Source of the DNA: an uncultured Treponema sp.
Lineage (GTDB): Bacteria > Spirochaetota > Spirochaetia > Treponematales > Treponemataceae
Assembly (NCBI GenBank): GCA_900316905.1
Contig: ONET01000016.1
Coordinates: 1-52,032, forward strand
Direction: 5' to 3'
DNA: 52,032 nucleotides
Part shown: one piece after another, positions 40,446 through 48,877 of the stretch
Position numbering within the stretch: the first letter of the stretch is position 1
Layout: the number at the start of each line of letters is the position of its first letter
The notes under the pieces: model-generated
Database searches by the model: none
What the model saw: the letters and a program-made list of their open reading frames with translations, nothing else
What the model was told of the DNA's origin: nothing
Translations under genes and position numbers: made by a program

Positions 40446-41126
40446 CTACAACCCAGCCAAAATTTTCGGCAGGTCATAAACGGAATCAATCTTGATTGTC
40501 CGCCCGGGATGCGGCGGAAGTTCCTTGTTGACGGCCGCGCTGTCTGGACGCAAATGCGAGCCGTTTTTGTTTCCCACCAATAGCGCGGTTCCGCCCAGCG
40601 CCACAAAGCCGTCGGTGTACTTGTATTGGTCGTCCAAAAAAATCGTGTCGTCAATGTTTCCGCCGCATTTTTCTAAAGCGGTTCTGTAACTGCCGGCGTA
40701 TGGCTTTCCCAAAAGGCCGCAGGCTCGTATGTCCACCACGGCGCAAAACAAGTCCGCCACTTTTAGCTTTTTCAAAACCCGGTCGGCGTGCTCGCGCGGC
40801 GCGTTGGTCAAAACGATTTTGTTTTGCGCAAGCGACTGCAAAAAAGGCCGCAAGTTTGGGTCGGGCGTAAGCTCGTCGGCCTCGTTGTCGGGGTGAACTT
40901 TTGCAAAATACGCCTCAACGTCCTTAAGGCCTTCGCTTCTAAGCCATTCAAGGGTTGTGCTAAAGCGCGGAACGTTTTTCCTGCGCAGGGCGGCGGCGTC
41001 GTCCGCGCCAAGGCCAAAGAAGTCGGCCACGGCTTGCATCATGCGCCTTGTGATTCCGGCGTCCATGGCGCTGGTCGGAGAATAAAGGGTGTTGTCCAAG
41101 TCAAAAATTATGTTCTTTACAATCAT
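40446..41126 (-). CDS. HAD-superfamily hydrolase (subfamily IA, pyrimidine 5'-nucleotidase-like)
   Basis: A 226-residue phosphatase. Motif I FDLDNTLYSP with the nucleophilic Asp, motif II IVLTNAPREH, motif III lysine in GLLGKPYAGSYRTAL, and motif IV IFLDDQYKYTDGF. FDLDNTLY plus VLTNAP is the pattern of pyrimidine 5'-nucleotidase / Sdt1-like HADs, so nucleotide or phosphosugar dephosphorylation is plausible. The start at 41126 is preferred over a 13-residue longer one; no clear ribosome binding site is seen. It converges with the sigma factor gene across a triple hairpin. Confidence 0.88.
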   Translation of the reverse strand: MIVKNIIFDLDNTLYSPTSAMDAGITRRMMQAVADFFGLGADDAAALRRKNVPRFSTTLEWLRSEGLKDVEAYFAKVHPDNEADELTPDPNLRPFLQSLAQNKIVLTNAPREHADRVLKKLKVADLFCAVVDIRACGLLGKPYAGSYRTALEKCGGNIDDTIFLDDQYKYTDGFVALGGTALLVGNKNGSHLRPDSAAVNKELPPHPGRTIKIDSVYDLPKILAGL

Positions 41127-41201
41127 CTTGTTTAGCCGCCGCCGCCCGATTTTTGGGCTTCCCACAATTTTTTGCTTGGCGCCAAAAATCTTAGGTCCTT
41201 T

Positions 41202-42068
41202 TTATTTTGTTCCAAAAACTTTTTGCTTTACCTTAATCGGGTGAAGCGCGTATTCGTAAAGCGTTATGCCTTTGTCGTTGACCGCCTTTACAAAAATCAT
41301 GTAAGGCGTTCCAGGAATCGCCGCTTCGGCCAGCGCGATGTGCTTGTTGTACGAATCCATGTCCTTCTCTTCCAAAAACATTTGCGCGATGAAAATGTTG
41401 GCGAAATATTTTTCGTAAGCGTTGGACGCAATCGCCACCGCGCGCTCGTAAATGCGCTTGGCCTTGGGCTTGGCTCCGCTCAGGACTTCCGAAACATTGT
41501 AGTAAAACTGGCCGGCGTTAAGGTAAACGACGCAATTGTTTTGGTTGGTCTCAAGCAGCTTGTCGTAGACTTTTTTTTCCTGCAAGCCCAGCTTTATCAT
41601 CTGGCCGCGCGTCATGTATTGCATAGTTGAATTTATCAAGTCAAACGAAGAAAGCTTTAGGTAGGCGTTTTGCTCGCCAAAGGCATGGGCTGCGTTCCAG
41701 TCCATTATTCTTTCGTACTGCGTCCAAATCATTTCCTTTAGGCCGTTCATCTTTGGATCGGTCTCCCACAAATATTGCCAGCGTTCCAACGTGAGCAGGT
41801 TGTCAAAGACAAGCTTGGCTTCGTCGCTTATTTTAGACTGAACGTCGTCGCTCAAAATTTTATTGTGGTAAGCCTCCAAGAATTTTTGGGAAGCCAAATA
41901 ATCAGGTTCCTGCCTAGAGCGCGCCCGCATGTCGTAGATTTCGGCGAGCAAAGTTTTTTCATACTCGCTAAAGTCGCCGGAAAATGCCGGCGCGCAAAGA
42001 GCCAAAAGCGCCGCCGCGAAAATAATTTTTAGTCGTTGCCCAAGCCGGGCGTTTTTTGTAGCCATCAT
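41202..42068 (-). CDS. Secreted paralogue family protein, member 3
   Basis: A 288-residue exported protein (signal peptide about 12-33, ending APAFSG). The mature start FSEYEKTLLAEIYDMRARSRQEPDYLASQKFLEAYHNKIL matches the two genes upstream in pattern. Shared landmarks are F.ERYhyLWE.D.K (here LERWQYLWETDPKMNG), WNAAHAFGEQNAYLKLSSFDLINSTM, IKLGLQEKKVYDKLLETN and VVYLNAGQFYYNVS. It is helical and TPR-like but shows no clear TPR consensus. Its ATG overlaps the stop of the preceding paralogue by 4 bp. Function is unknown. Confidence 0.75.
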   Translation of the reverse strand: MMATKNARLGQRLKIIFAAALLALCAPAFSGDFSEYEKTLLAEIYDMRARSRQEPDYLASQKFLEAYHNKILSDDVQSKISDEAKLVFDNLLTLERWQYLWETDPKMNGLKEMIWTQYERIMDWNAAHAFGEQNAYLKLSSFDLINSTMQYMTRGQMIKLGLQEKKVYDKLLETNQNNCVVYLNAGQFYYNVSEVLSGAKPKAKRIYERAVAIASNAYEKYFANIFIAQMFLEEKDMDSYNKHIALAEAAIPGTPYMIFVKAVNDKGITLYEYALHPIKVKQKVFGTK

Positions 42069-42922
42069 TTTTTTCCGTATTGTTTTTCCAATTTTTTCAA
42101 GACCTTGTCCTTGTCGTCCGCGTATTCAAAAATGTCGGCGCCGGCCTTGTTTACGCGGCGGACAAAATTTGTGTAAACATTTTGCGGAAGCAAGGCGTCG
42201 GCGGCCCGCAAGTTTTTTTCCCAAGCGGCGGCGTCGCCTTTTTTCCAGTCAATTTGCGAAAGATATACAAAACCAAAAAATTTTTCGTAATCCGTCGGGC
42301 CGATTTTGGCCGCCTTCGCAAAACACTCCGCCGCTTTTGCGTCGCTTCCTCCGCCAAAAGAGGGCGCGAAGGCGTACCACAAGCCCGCGTTAAGATTCAA
42401 AAAGCCGCTTTGAAAGTTCCGTCTTATCATCGCGTCGTAAAATTTCTTTTCTTCCAATCCGATTGAAATTTTTTGCGAATACTTCATCAGCGGCATGGCG
42501 GCGTTGGCCAGCTCATAGGCGCTCAAAGAGTAAAGGGGGTTGCGCTCGCTTTCGGGATGCGCGGCGTTCCACGCTACAACTTTTTTGTATTGGCTCAAAA
42601 CGCAGTCGTTTGTTTCCTTTGACTTGTCGTCGATTTCCCACAAAAAATGATATCGCTCAACGGCAAAGTTATTTTCCAAGGCCAAAAGCGCTTCTTGGCT
42701 TACGCTTCCGTCATTAGATATAGAAGAAAAAAATTCTTCCTGTTTTATTTCAATCCAATCAAGCGCCGCCTTGTGGCCGTCAATTTTGCGCGACTCAAGG
42801 CGAATTTGCAGGCTTTCGTCAAAGAGCGATTTTTCATGTTCAGTCCATTCGCCGCAAAAGCAAGGCGCCGCAAAAACGCAAGCGAGCGCCAAAAGCGCGG
42901 CCCGCGCGATCATCTTCTTCAT
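42065..42922 (-). CDS. Secreted paralogue family protein, member 2
   Basis: A 285-residue exported protein (signal peptide ending APCFCG). It shares with its neighbours the start EWTEHEKSLFDESLQIRLESRKIDGHKAALDWIEIKQEEFFSSI, the VERYHFLWEIDDKSKETNDCVLSQYKKVVAWNAAHPESERNPLYSLSAYELANAAMP block, and GFLNLNAGLWYAFAPSFGGGSDAKAAECFAKAAKIGPTDYEKFFGFVYLSQIDWKKGDAAAWEKNLRAADALLPQN, which reads like a TPR pair. The start is set at 42922, after TATTAT/TATAAT; a 31-residue extension upstream lacks a signal. It is coupled to member 3 by an ATGA overlap. Confidence 0.75.
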   Translation of the reverse strand: MKKMIARAALLALACVFAAPCFCGEWTEHEKSLFDESLQIRLESRKIDGHKAALDWIEIKQEEFFSSISNDGSVSQEALLALENNFAVERYHFLWEIDDKSKETNDCVLSQYKKVVAWNAAHPESERNPLYSLSAYELANAAMPLMKYSQKISIGLEEKKFYDAMIRRNFQSGFLNLNAGLWYAFAPSFGGGSDAKAAECFAKAAKIGPTDYEKFFGFVYLSQIDWKKGDAAAWEKNLRAADALLPQNVYTNFVRRVNKAGADIFEYADDKDKVLKKLEKQYGKK

Positions 42923-42953
42923 ACTATTATAATAAATGAAAAGGCCAATAGTT

Positions 42954-43805
42954 TCAACGCTTGTAATATTTGTTGAGCTTCGCCTCAACGTCGTCCCTGT
43001 CGGTGGCGTAGTCAAGCGAATCGCAGCCGGCCTTGTTCAAATAGCGGACAAAGTTCGTGTATTCGTTGGCTGGAGAAATCTTGTCGGCCGCAGCCAAATG
43101 CTCTTGGCAGGCGGCTTTGTCGCCCATGCTAAACTCAATTTGGGAAAGAAAGACATAGCCCAAAAATTTTTCGTAATCGCTCGGCCCGATGTGGGGCGCA
43201 ACGGCAAAATACTGCTTTGCCTTGGCGTCGCTTCCGCCGGCAATCGAAGGAGCGAAGGCGTACCAAAGGCCGGTGTGCAAGTACAAAAGGCCCTTCTTGC
43301 AGCCAGACGAGAGCATGGCCTCGTAGACTTTTTTGTTTTCCATCCCCAAGGAAATTCTTTTGGAATACTTGAACCAAGGCATCGAGTTGTTTATAACTTC
43401 GCAGGCCGTCAGCGTGTACCATTCGCCGCGCTTTTCCAGCGGGTGGCTTTGGTTCCACGCCATGACTTTGTTGAATTGCGACAAAATCAAGTCGCCGGTC
43501 GCCTTTGCCTTGGAGTCAAGCTCCCAAACGTAATGGTATTGCTCGCAAACAAAAACGTTTTCAACAGCCAGCATAGCCTCTTCGCCGGCCTCGCCTTTTT
43601 TTATCGAAGAAAAAAATTCGGCGCGCTTTTTTTCCAACCATTCCAACGCCGTCTTTTGGTCCTTTTGGGAACGCGACTCAAGGCGAATTTGCATGGCTCC
43701 CAACACAAGGGAATTTTCGTATTCCGTAAAGTCGGAACAAAAAACGTCCGCGGCTCCAAGCACTAAAAACGCGCCGACCATGATTCCCGCAAAGAATTTC
43801 TTCAT
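42954..43805 (-). CDS. Secreted paralogue family protein, member 1
   Basis: A 283-residue exported protein (signal peptide about 1-23, ending AADVFCSD). It is closest to member 2: DFTEYENSLVLGAMQIRLESRSQKDQKTALEWLEKKRAEFFSSI, CEQYHYVWELDSKAKATGDLILSQFNKVMAWNQSHP, LGMENKKVYEAMLSSGCKKGLLYLHTGLWYAFAPSIAGGSDAKAKQYFAVAPHIGPSDYEKFLGYVFLSQIEFSMGDKAACQEHLAAADKISP. The upstream sequence TTTACTATAATAACATG is nearly the same as that of member 2, so each has its own, similarly placed promoter. Conserved blocks suggest a TPR-like helical fold; the role is unknown. Confidence 0.75.
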   Translation of the reverse strand: MKKFFAGIMVGAFLVLGAADVFCSDFTEYENSLVLGAMQIRLESRSQKDQKTALEWLEKKRAEFFSSIKKGEAGEEAMLAVENVFVCEQYHYVWELDSKAKATGDLILSQFNKVMAWNQSHPLEKRGEWYTLTACEVINNSMPWFKYSKRISLGMENKKVYEAMLSSGCKKGLLYLHTGLWYAFAPSIAGGSDAKAKQYFAVAPHIGPSDYEKFLGYVFLSQIEFSMGDKAACQEHLAAADKISPANEYTNFVRYLNKAGCDSLDYATDRDDVEAKLNKYYKR

Positions 43806-43858
43806 GTTATTATAGTAAATTAAATGGAAAATAATTTCAACTGCGGAGGAATACGGCC

Positions 43859-43900
43859 CCCCCTGCCTTCACACCGCCATAACATAAATCTGGCAGGGGG
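43859..43900. terminator. C/G-rich hairpin after the PA-like lipoprotein gene
   Basis: CCCCCTGCC (43859-43867) pairs with GGCAGGGGG (43892-43900), a perfect 9-bp stem with a 24-nt loop. It lies just downstream of the 43917 stop and has no T-tract, so it may stabilise the mRNA 3' end or act as a weak terminator. Confidence 0.5.
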
Positions 43901-43916
43901 CTCCGCGCGCCGCGGG

Positions 43917-46900
43917 CTATTGCGTTTTGGTTGAAGAATCGTTTTGGAAGGCAGGCTCGTCATTCCATTCAGCGCCCCAGTGAACAGAAATCTGCCCCTC
44001 AGATTTATTAGGAATGTTCCACTTGCCGTCTGTGCGGCCATCCCGGAAGTCCACTGTCATTTCGCCGCTGTCGGTATGGTCGCCCGACCATTCAAAATAC
44101 CATTTGTCGTCTTGCACGCTGTATTTAACGGTCATCGTCACCTTTCCAATTAAATCATCAGTTGAATCCTCATCATAATCCCAGCACGAAAAGTTAATCT
44201 TAAATTCGTGGTCTTTTTCCTGTGTCATTCGATCAAAGACGCCCTTATAGTACTTGCATTGAGGGCCGCCCTTTACTATGTCATCTTCTTTTGTTCCTCC
44301 ATTCATTTTTTTGTCTCCAAAAGTGTAGCACATGTTCTCGTCATCGTCAAATTTCCGACTTGTTGTGCTGTCCATAGTCGCGCAATCGTTTGAAAGGTTC
44401 GCTAAAAAAGCCGCTCCTGACGATATCGACCAATAATACTGGGGGTCGGCGCGGGCGTCCTCGTCATGTTCCGCCCTAAGATAGTGCATCCAGAATGTAA
44501 GGGTTGCCTTTTGGCTTTTTCCTGTTATGCATGTTGGCCAGATATACACATCATCGACGACGTGTGGAATAAGCGAACGAATAATACGCGTAACGCCTCC
44601 AGTCTGAACTCTTGCGTTTTTCCCTCCGCTTTCATAGAAGGCGATTGGGTCAATGGAATAGCAGGTCTGACTTTTTAAGCCGCGTATCGTCGTAGTTCCT
44701 TGCGTTAAGTCAGACACGCTGACCAGAGTCCAAAAGTCATAGTCATTCTCGCTTATTTTGTCCCTGCTCTTGGCATTGGAAACTATGCCTTTAAAGCTGG
44801 CCGAATCATAGGCATTGGCCAGTCCCAAATCTGGCAGCGAATCATACCTCTTTCCATAAGGGTCTTTCACTATATGCAATAACAATCCTGCTGTTTTATC
44901 ATCTGCTACTACGCGCCTGTCCGTATAGGCATTATAGCTTAGCGTCATAGTATTGCCCTTGCCGTCAGGACTTTTCAACTGCAGGTTTTCAAGCGGCCTC
45001 AGTCGCGATTCAAAAGTCAGCTCGCTTTCTTTTGTTGTGAAACCGTCGACGGCCGTGACCTTAATCCATATTTTGTTTTGGCCAAGATCCAGTTTAAATT
45101 CCTTGGCTGAAGAAAAATCCTTCTTATAATCGCCATTTTCGGCCAGCTTGTATTCAATCGTTTCACCGGGCATCGTAGGCACAAGATTTAAATACAAAGA
45201 TTCATATATGTCTTCCAAATATTGGGCCGACTCAAATTTAAAATCCTTAAACTTGGCGTTTTCGTCCGCGCTTGTTTTATATTGAATTTTTTTAAGGCTT
45301 GTTATGTCCTTCATCTTTGGCTCTATGGGGTCTGGATCGTTCAAGTCATCGTATCCGTCGCCGTCGCTGTCGGGGTTGTTTGGATTTGTGATAATTTTCT
45401 TCTCCGGGTCAGTTATTTTTATATGCTGCTGAGTTTCGCTTCCCTCTGGAATTGAGCGATTCTTTGTCGCCGGCTTCCAGCCATGCAATTCTTCCCCGTC
45501 CGTAAGTCCGTCGCCGTCAGTGTCTGGCTTGTCGTCGCTTGTGCCGCATATAAGCTCCTCGTTATAGGGAACTCCATCTTTGTCTTTGTCAATGCTGTAA
45601 AAAATGCTGATTAAATCTCCCGCCTGAACATAAATTTTTGAGATGTCAACCACTTGTCCAGACTCTGGATCTGAATAATAATTATACGTGTCATACGTTG
45701 ATAGATTGTTCCTGGTGTAAGTGTGCTGGACATACCAAGCTCCATATCGGTAGCCTTCATAGTTGTAATCCCTGATACTCTTTATGCGACCGCCGTTTCC
45801 AAGAACAAGGTTTCCCTTGCTTTCGGAAATGCCCGCTATCTCCAAAAGGTCCTTGATTGTGACTTTCTTATACAAGCCGTTGATGTCCACGGCCTCCGGG
45901 TTGTACAAATATTTTGTGGCCACATGATGGGTTTCGGCCTTGTGCTTAGCGGAAGGTCCGTAATCTATGTTAAGGCACGCTGTCATGGCGTTTACGGTAG
46001 TAAGAGCGCCTGTAAAGTCATTTCCGTTGTTAAAGCCTTCTTTTTGGAGGGCAATAGTGTAGTTGGTGATGCTCATGTTAAGGCCGGAAGACCACTTTAA
46101 CAGTTCTTCCGTTTGGTCTACGCTAAGCTTGTCGTACTTTATCGTCATCATCCCGGTCTCTCCTCCGGGCGGAATTGTTCCAACGTTCGTAAGTTCAACG
46201 CTTGCGACTGGCGTTGGATAGCCGTTAGGCTGCCTAAAGTCAGTGATTCCAGCAAAGGTTACAGTGGCGCTCCGCACAGTATAGGCCAGATTGCTTGGAT
46301 TTTTAAATTTTGCGTTTACAAGAATTGTGCCGCCAGTCACCGTCTTTCCCGTGGTTTCGCTTGTGGTGTGCCCCTTGGTGACGCTTTGAGAAAAGCTTTC
46401 GCTCTGGTTTCTTGAGTATGTGAACGTGTCGCCAGACGTGACGCTTCCATTATAGCCGGCTTCAAAATTAATGGTATTTTTTGCTTTCGCACCAAAAAAA
46501 CCAAGTGACCCATCCGTTCCCGCTGACCATTCAAAGCCAAACCCAAGTTTTGTATGCCATCCGTGCGTTTCGTTGCGCGTATGCGAGTTGGTGTTTGTGG
46601 CGCTCTGGCTGTGGACGGTTCCGTCGGTATGGGTCACTGACTCTGTCACATTGTTAGTAGACGATGTTTGATAATTGAAGCCTATTTCAGGACGGCCCAC
46701 AAACTGGATTTCCAATTGAGGAACGTCCGCTATGCGCGGATTAAAGGTGTTTGACCCTTCCGTGTAATAATTCAACTCTTGTCCGTCAGTCCAGCCGTCG
46801 CCGTCGGTGTCCTTGTTCGCCGGATCCGTAAAGTATTTATACAGCTCGTCGTAGTCCGAGACGCCGTCGCCGTCAGCGTCCTTTGTCTTTCCGTCGTCCC

Positions 46901-48182
46901 CTCCCGACACGTTTCCCTTCGACCAAAGCGCCATCAACACAATGTTTTTGTCGGGCGTGATTTGCGCTCCGTCAGCGTAATCCTTGCTTACATTCGTAAT
47001 GCTTGTAATCCAACCCAAAAAATTTCTTCCATCATTGTCTATAAGGCCTAAACCGTCTGCCGTGATAAGATTTTCGGAAGCGCCTTTTGTTATTTGCTGC
47101 GTCTTAATCTTGCTTCCGTCGGCAAAGCTTCCTCCGTTTGGAAGGAATGTCACAGTCCATTTGTCAAGCCATTTTGCATAGAATTTTCTGTTTCCGACGC
47201 TGCCGCTTGGAATGTAGTCAACAACCGGGCCTTCAAAATTTTCGTCCTCATACCAGCCGTCAAAATCCGAACCGGTTCTAGTAATTTGAGTTTTGTCCGG
47301 CAGAGACAGGCTTTGAGAATGTCTTGTGTAGGAAAGGCAGGGGCTATAGCCCCCCGCAAAGGCTCCCCCATTTGTTTCGTAGCTGATAGAATATAAGTTT
47401 GAAAGGCTTTGCAAAATCACTTTTGACTCGCTTCGCGCAAGCGCGTAAATGCCCGCAAACTCTCTATACGTTCCTAACAAAATCTTTTTTTCTGTGTCAG
47501 CGAAAAATTTAAAAATCAATATGTAGTCGCCTGCAGGAATGTCGTCCTGTTCGTAATATGTCGTTCCTCTTTGGCTCACCTGCAAGTCTTCATCCTCAAA
47601 GCCGGGAACCTTTTCTTCGTCCATCGTATAAAGGCCGCCTGTCACACACTTAAGGTTGTCCACTGGAAACGCGGCGGACACATAAAGGGATCCGTAGCCG
47701 TGTCGCGCCTCAAGCTCCTGCATCATCATAGGAATAAGGGTAAACAGAAGGGAATTTTTTCCGGCTTTTATCGTCTTTGTCTCTTCAGTATAATAATATC
47801 CCGTCTCGCACACCGCCAAAACGCTGAAAATCCAGGTTCCTGTCTTAAACGGAACGCTTGCGGCTTTTAACGCGCCGTTTGAATTCCACGTGTCGATTTC
47901 TATATCCCTTGTCCCGTCGACAGGCCTGTAATAAATGGTTATCGAGTCAAAGAAGTCGGCGCTTATGTTAGGCAAGGCGCTGCAGGAAATGTCGTTTTTT
48001 GCGTCAAGCGAAAATGAAAGCATAGCCTCGCCGCTTGAAACTGGAAGGACAGCCTCGCCGCTGGAAAGTCCGTTTCCAGTCGCAATTGCAACATAGTTTT
48101 TTGCTTCGTCAAGCAAATTCGAACACGCGGCAAAATAAGACATGGCGCAAAAAGCCGCGATTAAAAGGAATATTTTTTTCAT
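43917..48182 (-). CDS. Giant lipoprotein with InlB-like repeats, calcium motifs and an anthrax-PA-like pore segment
   Basis: A 1421-residue predicted surface lipoprotein (lipobox FAAC, Cys20). In order: an N-terminal beta domain (about 30-260), two InlB-type B repeats (about 265-415: SYETNGGAF...GWYEDENFEGP...FYAKW, then TFLPNGGSF), a DxDxDG calcium-binding block (about 431-468), a Ser/Thr/Asn-rich region (about 480-790), further DxDxDG blocks (about 865-955), a cadherin-like sandwich (about 957-1060) and a C-terminal beta region. The 480-790 part resembles the heptamerising/pore domain of anthrax protective antigen and binary toxin B components, which also directly follows a DxDxDG block; VTIKDLLEIAGI resembles PA's TLKEALKIAFG. 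It is the second gene of a two-lipoprotein operon and has AGGAGG before its start. The family call is from remembered sequences. Confidence 0.6.
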   Translation of the reverse strand: MKKIFLLIAAFCAMSYFAACSNLLDEAKNYVAIATGNGLSSGEAVLPVSSGEAMLSFSLDAKNDISCSALPNISADFFDSITIYYRPVDGTRDIEIDTWNSNGALKAASVPFKTGTWIFSVLAVCETGYYYTEETKTIKAGKNSLLFTLIPMMMQELEARHGYGSLYVSAAFPVDNLKCVTGGLYTMDEEKVPGFEDEDLQVSQRGTTYYEQDDIPAGDYILIFKFFADTEKKILLGTYREFAGIYALARSESKVILQSLSNLYSISYETNGGAFAGGYSPCLSYTRHSQSLSLPDKTQITRTGSDFDGWYEDENFEGPVVDYIPSGSVGNRKFYAKWLDKWTVTFLPNGGSFADGSKIKTQQITKGASENLITADGLGLIDNDGRNFLGWITSITNVSKDYADGAQITPDKNIVLMALWSKGNVSGGDDGKTKDADGDGVSDYDELYKYFTDPANKDTDGDGWTDGQELNYYTEGSNTFNPRIADVPQLEIQFVGRPEIGFNYQTSSTNNVTESVTHTDGTVHSQSATNTNSHTRNETHGWHTKLGFGFEWSAGTDGSLGFFGAKAKNTINFEAGYNGSVTSGDTFTYSRNQSESFSQSVTKGHTTSETTGKTVTGGTILVNAKFKNPSNLAYTVRSATVTFAGITDFRQPNGYPTPVASVELTNVGTIPPGGETGMMTIKYDKLSVDQTEELLKWSSGLNMSITNYTIALQKEGFNNGNDFTGALTTVNAMTACLNIDYGPSAKHKAETHHVATKYLYNPEAVDINGLYKKVTIKDLLEIAGISESKGNLVLGNGGRIKSIRDYNYEGYRYGAWYVQHTYTRNNLSTYDTYNYYSDPESGQVVDISKIYVQAGDLISIFYSIDKDKDGVPYNEELICGTSDDKPDTDGDGLTDGEELHGWKPATKNRSIPEGSETQQHIKITDPEKKIITNPNNPDSDGDGYDDLNDPDPIEPKMKDITSLKKIQYKTSADENAKFKDFKFESAQYLEDIYESLYLNLVPTMPGETIEYKLAENGDYKKDFSSAKEFKLDLGQNKIWIKVTAVDGFTTKESELTFESRLRPLENLQLKSPDGKGNTMTLSYNAYTDRRVVADDKTAGLLLHIVKDPYGKRYDSLPDLGLANAYDSASFKGIVSNAKSRDKISENDYDFWTLVSVSDLTQGTTTIRGLKSQTCYSIDPIAFYESGGKNARVQTGGVTRIIRSLIPHVVDDVYIWPTCITGKSQKATLTFWMHYLRAEHDEDARADPQYYWSISSGAAFLANLSNDCATMDSTTSRKFDDDENMCYTFGDKKMNGGTKEDDIVKGGPQCKYYKGVFDRMTQEKDHEFKINFSCWDYDEDSTDDLIGKVTMTVKYSVQDDKWYFEWSGDHTDSGEMTVDFRDGRTDGKWNIPNKSEGQISVHWGAEWNDEPAFQNDSSTKTQ

Positions 48183-48192
48183 GTTTTGCCTC

Positions 48193-48735
48193 CTAGTTGA
48201 CCTTCAATGAATTTTGCCACGAGAATATAGCCAAATTTAATGTTGACTCTTCGCCCACGAAATTGATTGTGACTAGAATTTTCGCAAGGCAGCTTATTTG
48301 GTATGAATCTTTTTTAAATTTACTTGTGTCTATTGTCAGGACGCCGGACTCTGAATCCACGTTGGCGCCAGCAATGTTTTGAGCCAAGGCGCCGTCAATC
48401 TTCCAAGCATATTCAATGTATGGAGCCTCGTCGCCTTCCTCCCCATATATTTCGTCAAATCTTTCAACTGTCGGCGTGAATGTCACGATGCCATTGTTTT
48501 CTGTTTGATCTACCTTTAACGCAAGATTTTTTATAGAAAGCAAGACCCCGCCGGACGGGGTTTCGTCAGTCGCAGGCGTCGGGGTTGGGTCAGGCGTCGG
48601 GGTAGGCGTCGGCTCCGGGGTTGGCGTTGGCGTCGAGATAAGCACTGGCACCGGCACGATGGGAGAAGAATTACTGCAAGAGTAAAATAAAATAGAGTAA
48701 AATAGAATAGAACTCAAAATTAAGCGGCGTTTCAT
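48193..48735 (-). CDS. Small lipoprotein with Pro-Thr repeat linker
   Basis: A 180-residue predicted lipoprotein: KRRLILSSILFYSILFYSC with Cys at about 19, then a PTPTPEPTPTPTPDPTPTP spacer of the cell-surface kind and a beta-rich domain (VDQTENNGIVTFTPTVERF ... YIEYAWKIDGALAQNIAGANVDSESGVLTIDTSKF) like an Ig-type fold. The signal peptide is built from a 15-bp tandem duplication (48682-48711). The start at 48735 follows AGGAGAGG; the 24-residue extension to 48807 covers the promoter. Ten bp separate its stop from the giant lipoprotein gene, so both come from the consensus promoter at 48779-48807 and may work together. Confidence 0.8.
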   Translation of the reverse strand: MKRRLILSSILFYSILFYSCSNSSPIVPVPVLISTPTPTPEPTPTPTPDPTPTPATDETPSGGVLLSIKNLALKVDQTENNGIVTFTPTVERFDEIYGEEGDEAPYIEYAWKIDGALAQNIAGANVDSESGVLTIDTSKFKKDSYQISCLAKILVTINFVGEESTLNLAIFSWQNSLKVN

Positions 48736-48778
48736 ATAACCTCTCCTGATTAACTTAAGAAAACCTTTTCGCAGTATA

Positions 48779-48807
48779 ATTATAAAGCAAGAAACACTAA
48801 TTGTCAA
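48779..48807 (-). promoter_or_regulatory. Consensus promoter of the lipoprotein operon
   Basis: TTGACA (48802-48807) - 17 nt - TATAAT (48779-48784) on the minus strand, a perfect match. The leader of about 37 nt has a good ribosome binding site. Confidence 0.9.
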
Positions 48808-48821
48808 ATTTTTAACACACC

Positions 48822-48838
48822 AAGCGGCGTCCAGCCGC
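48822..48838. repeat. Inverted repeat AGCGGC-N5-GCCGCT between divergent promoters
   Basis: Perfect 6-bp arms with spacer GTCCA, followed by A-TTGACA, the -35 of the beta-glucosidase gene. It has the same arms, spacing and position as 4826-4842. No gene ends here, so it is not a terminator; an operator role is likely. Confidence 0.55.
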
Positions 48839-48840
48839 TA

Positions 48841-48870
48841 TTGACACTTTCAAAAAAATACGCTTTTAAT
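48841..48870 (+). promoter_or_regulatory. Promoter of the GH1 gene
   Basis: TTGACA (48841-48846) - 18 nt - TTTAAT (48865-48870), ending 7 nt before the ATG at 48878; no ribosome binding site. Confidence 0.75.
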
Positions 48871-48877
48871 AGCCCTT

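Noticed and set aside
42936..43766. A 276-aa plus-strand reading frame opposite the secreted paralogue member 1
   Set aside because: Antisense shadow; the minus-strand protein has a signal peptide and two neighbouring paralogues.
43917..48182. Aerolysin- or MACPF-type pore former
   Set aside because: No MACPF signature is present; the DxDxDG block before the Ser/Thr-rich region and the following helical motif fit the PA/binary-toxin layout better, though aerolysin-like hairpins cannot be fully excluded.
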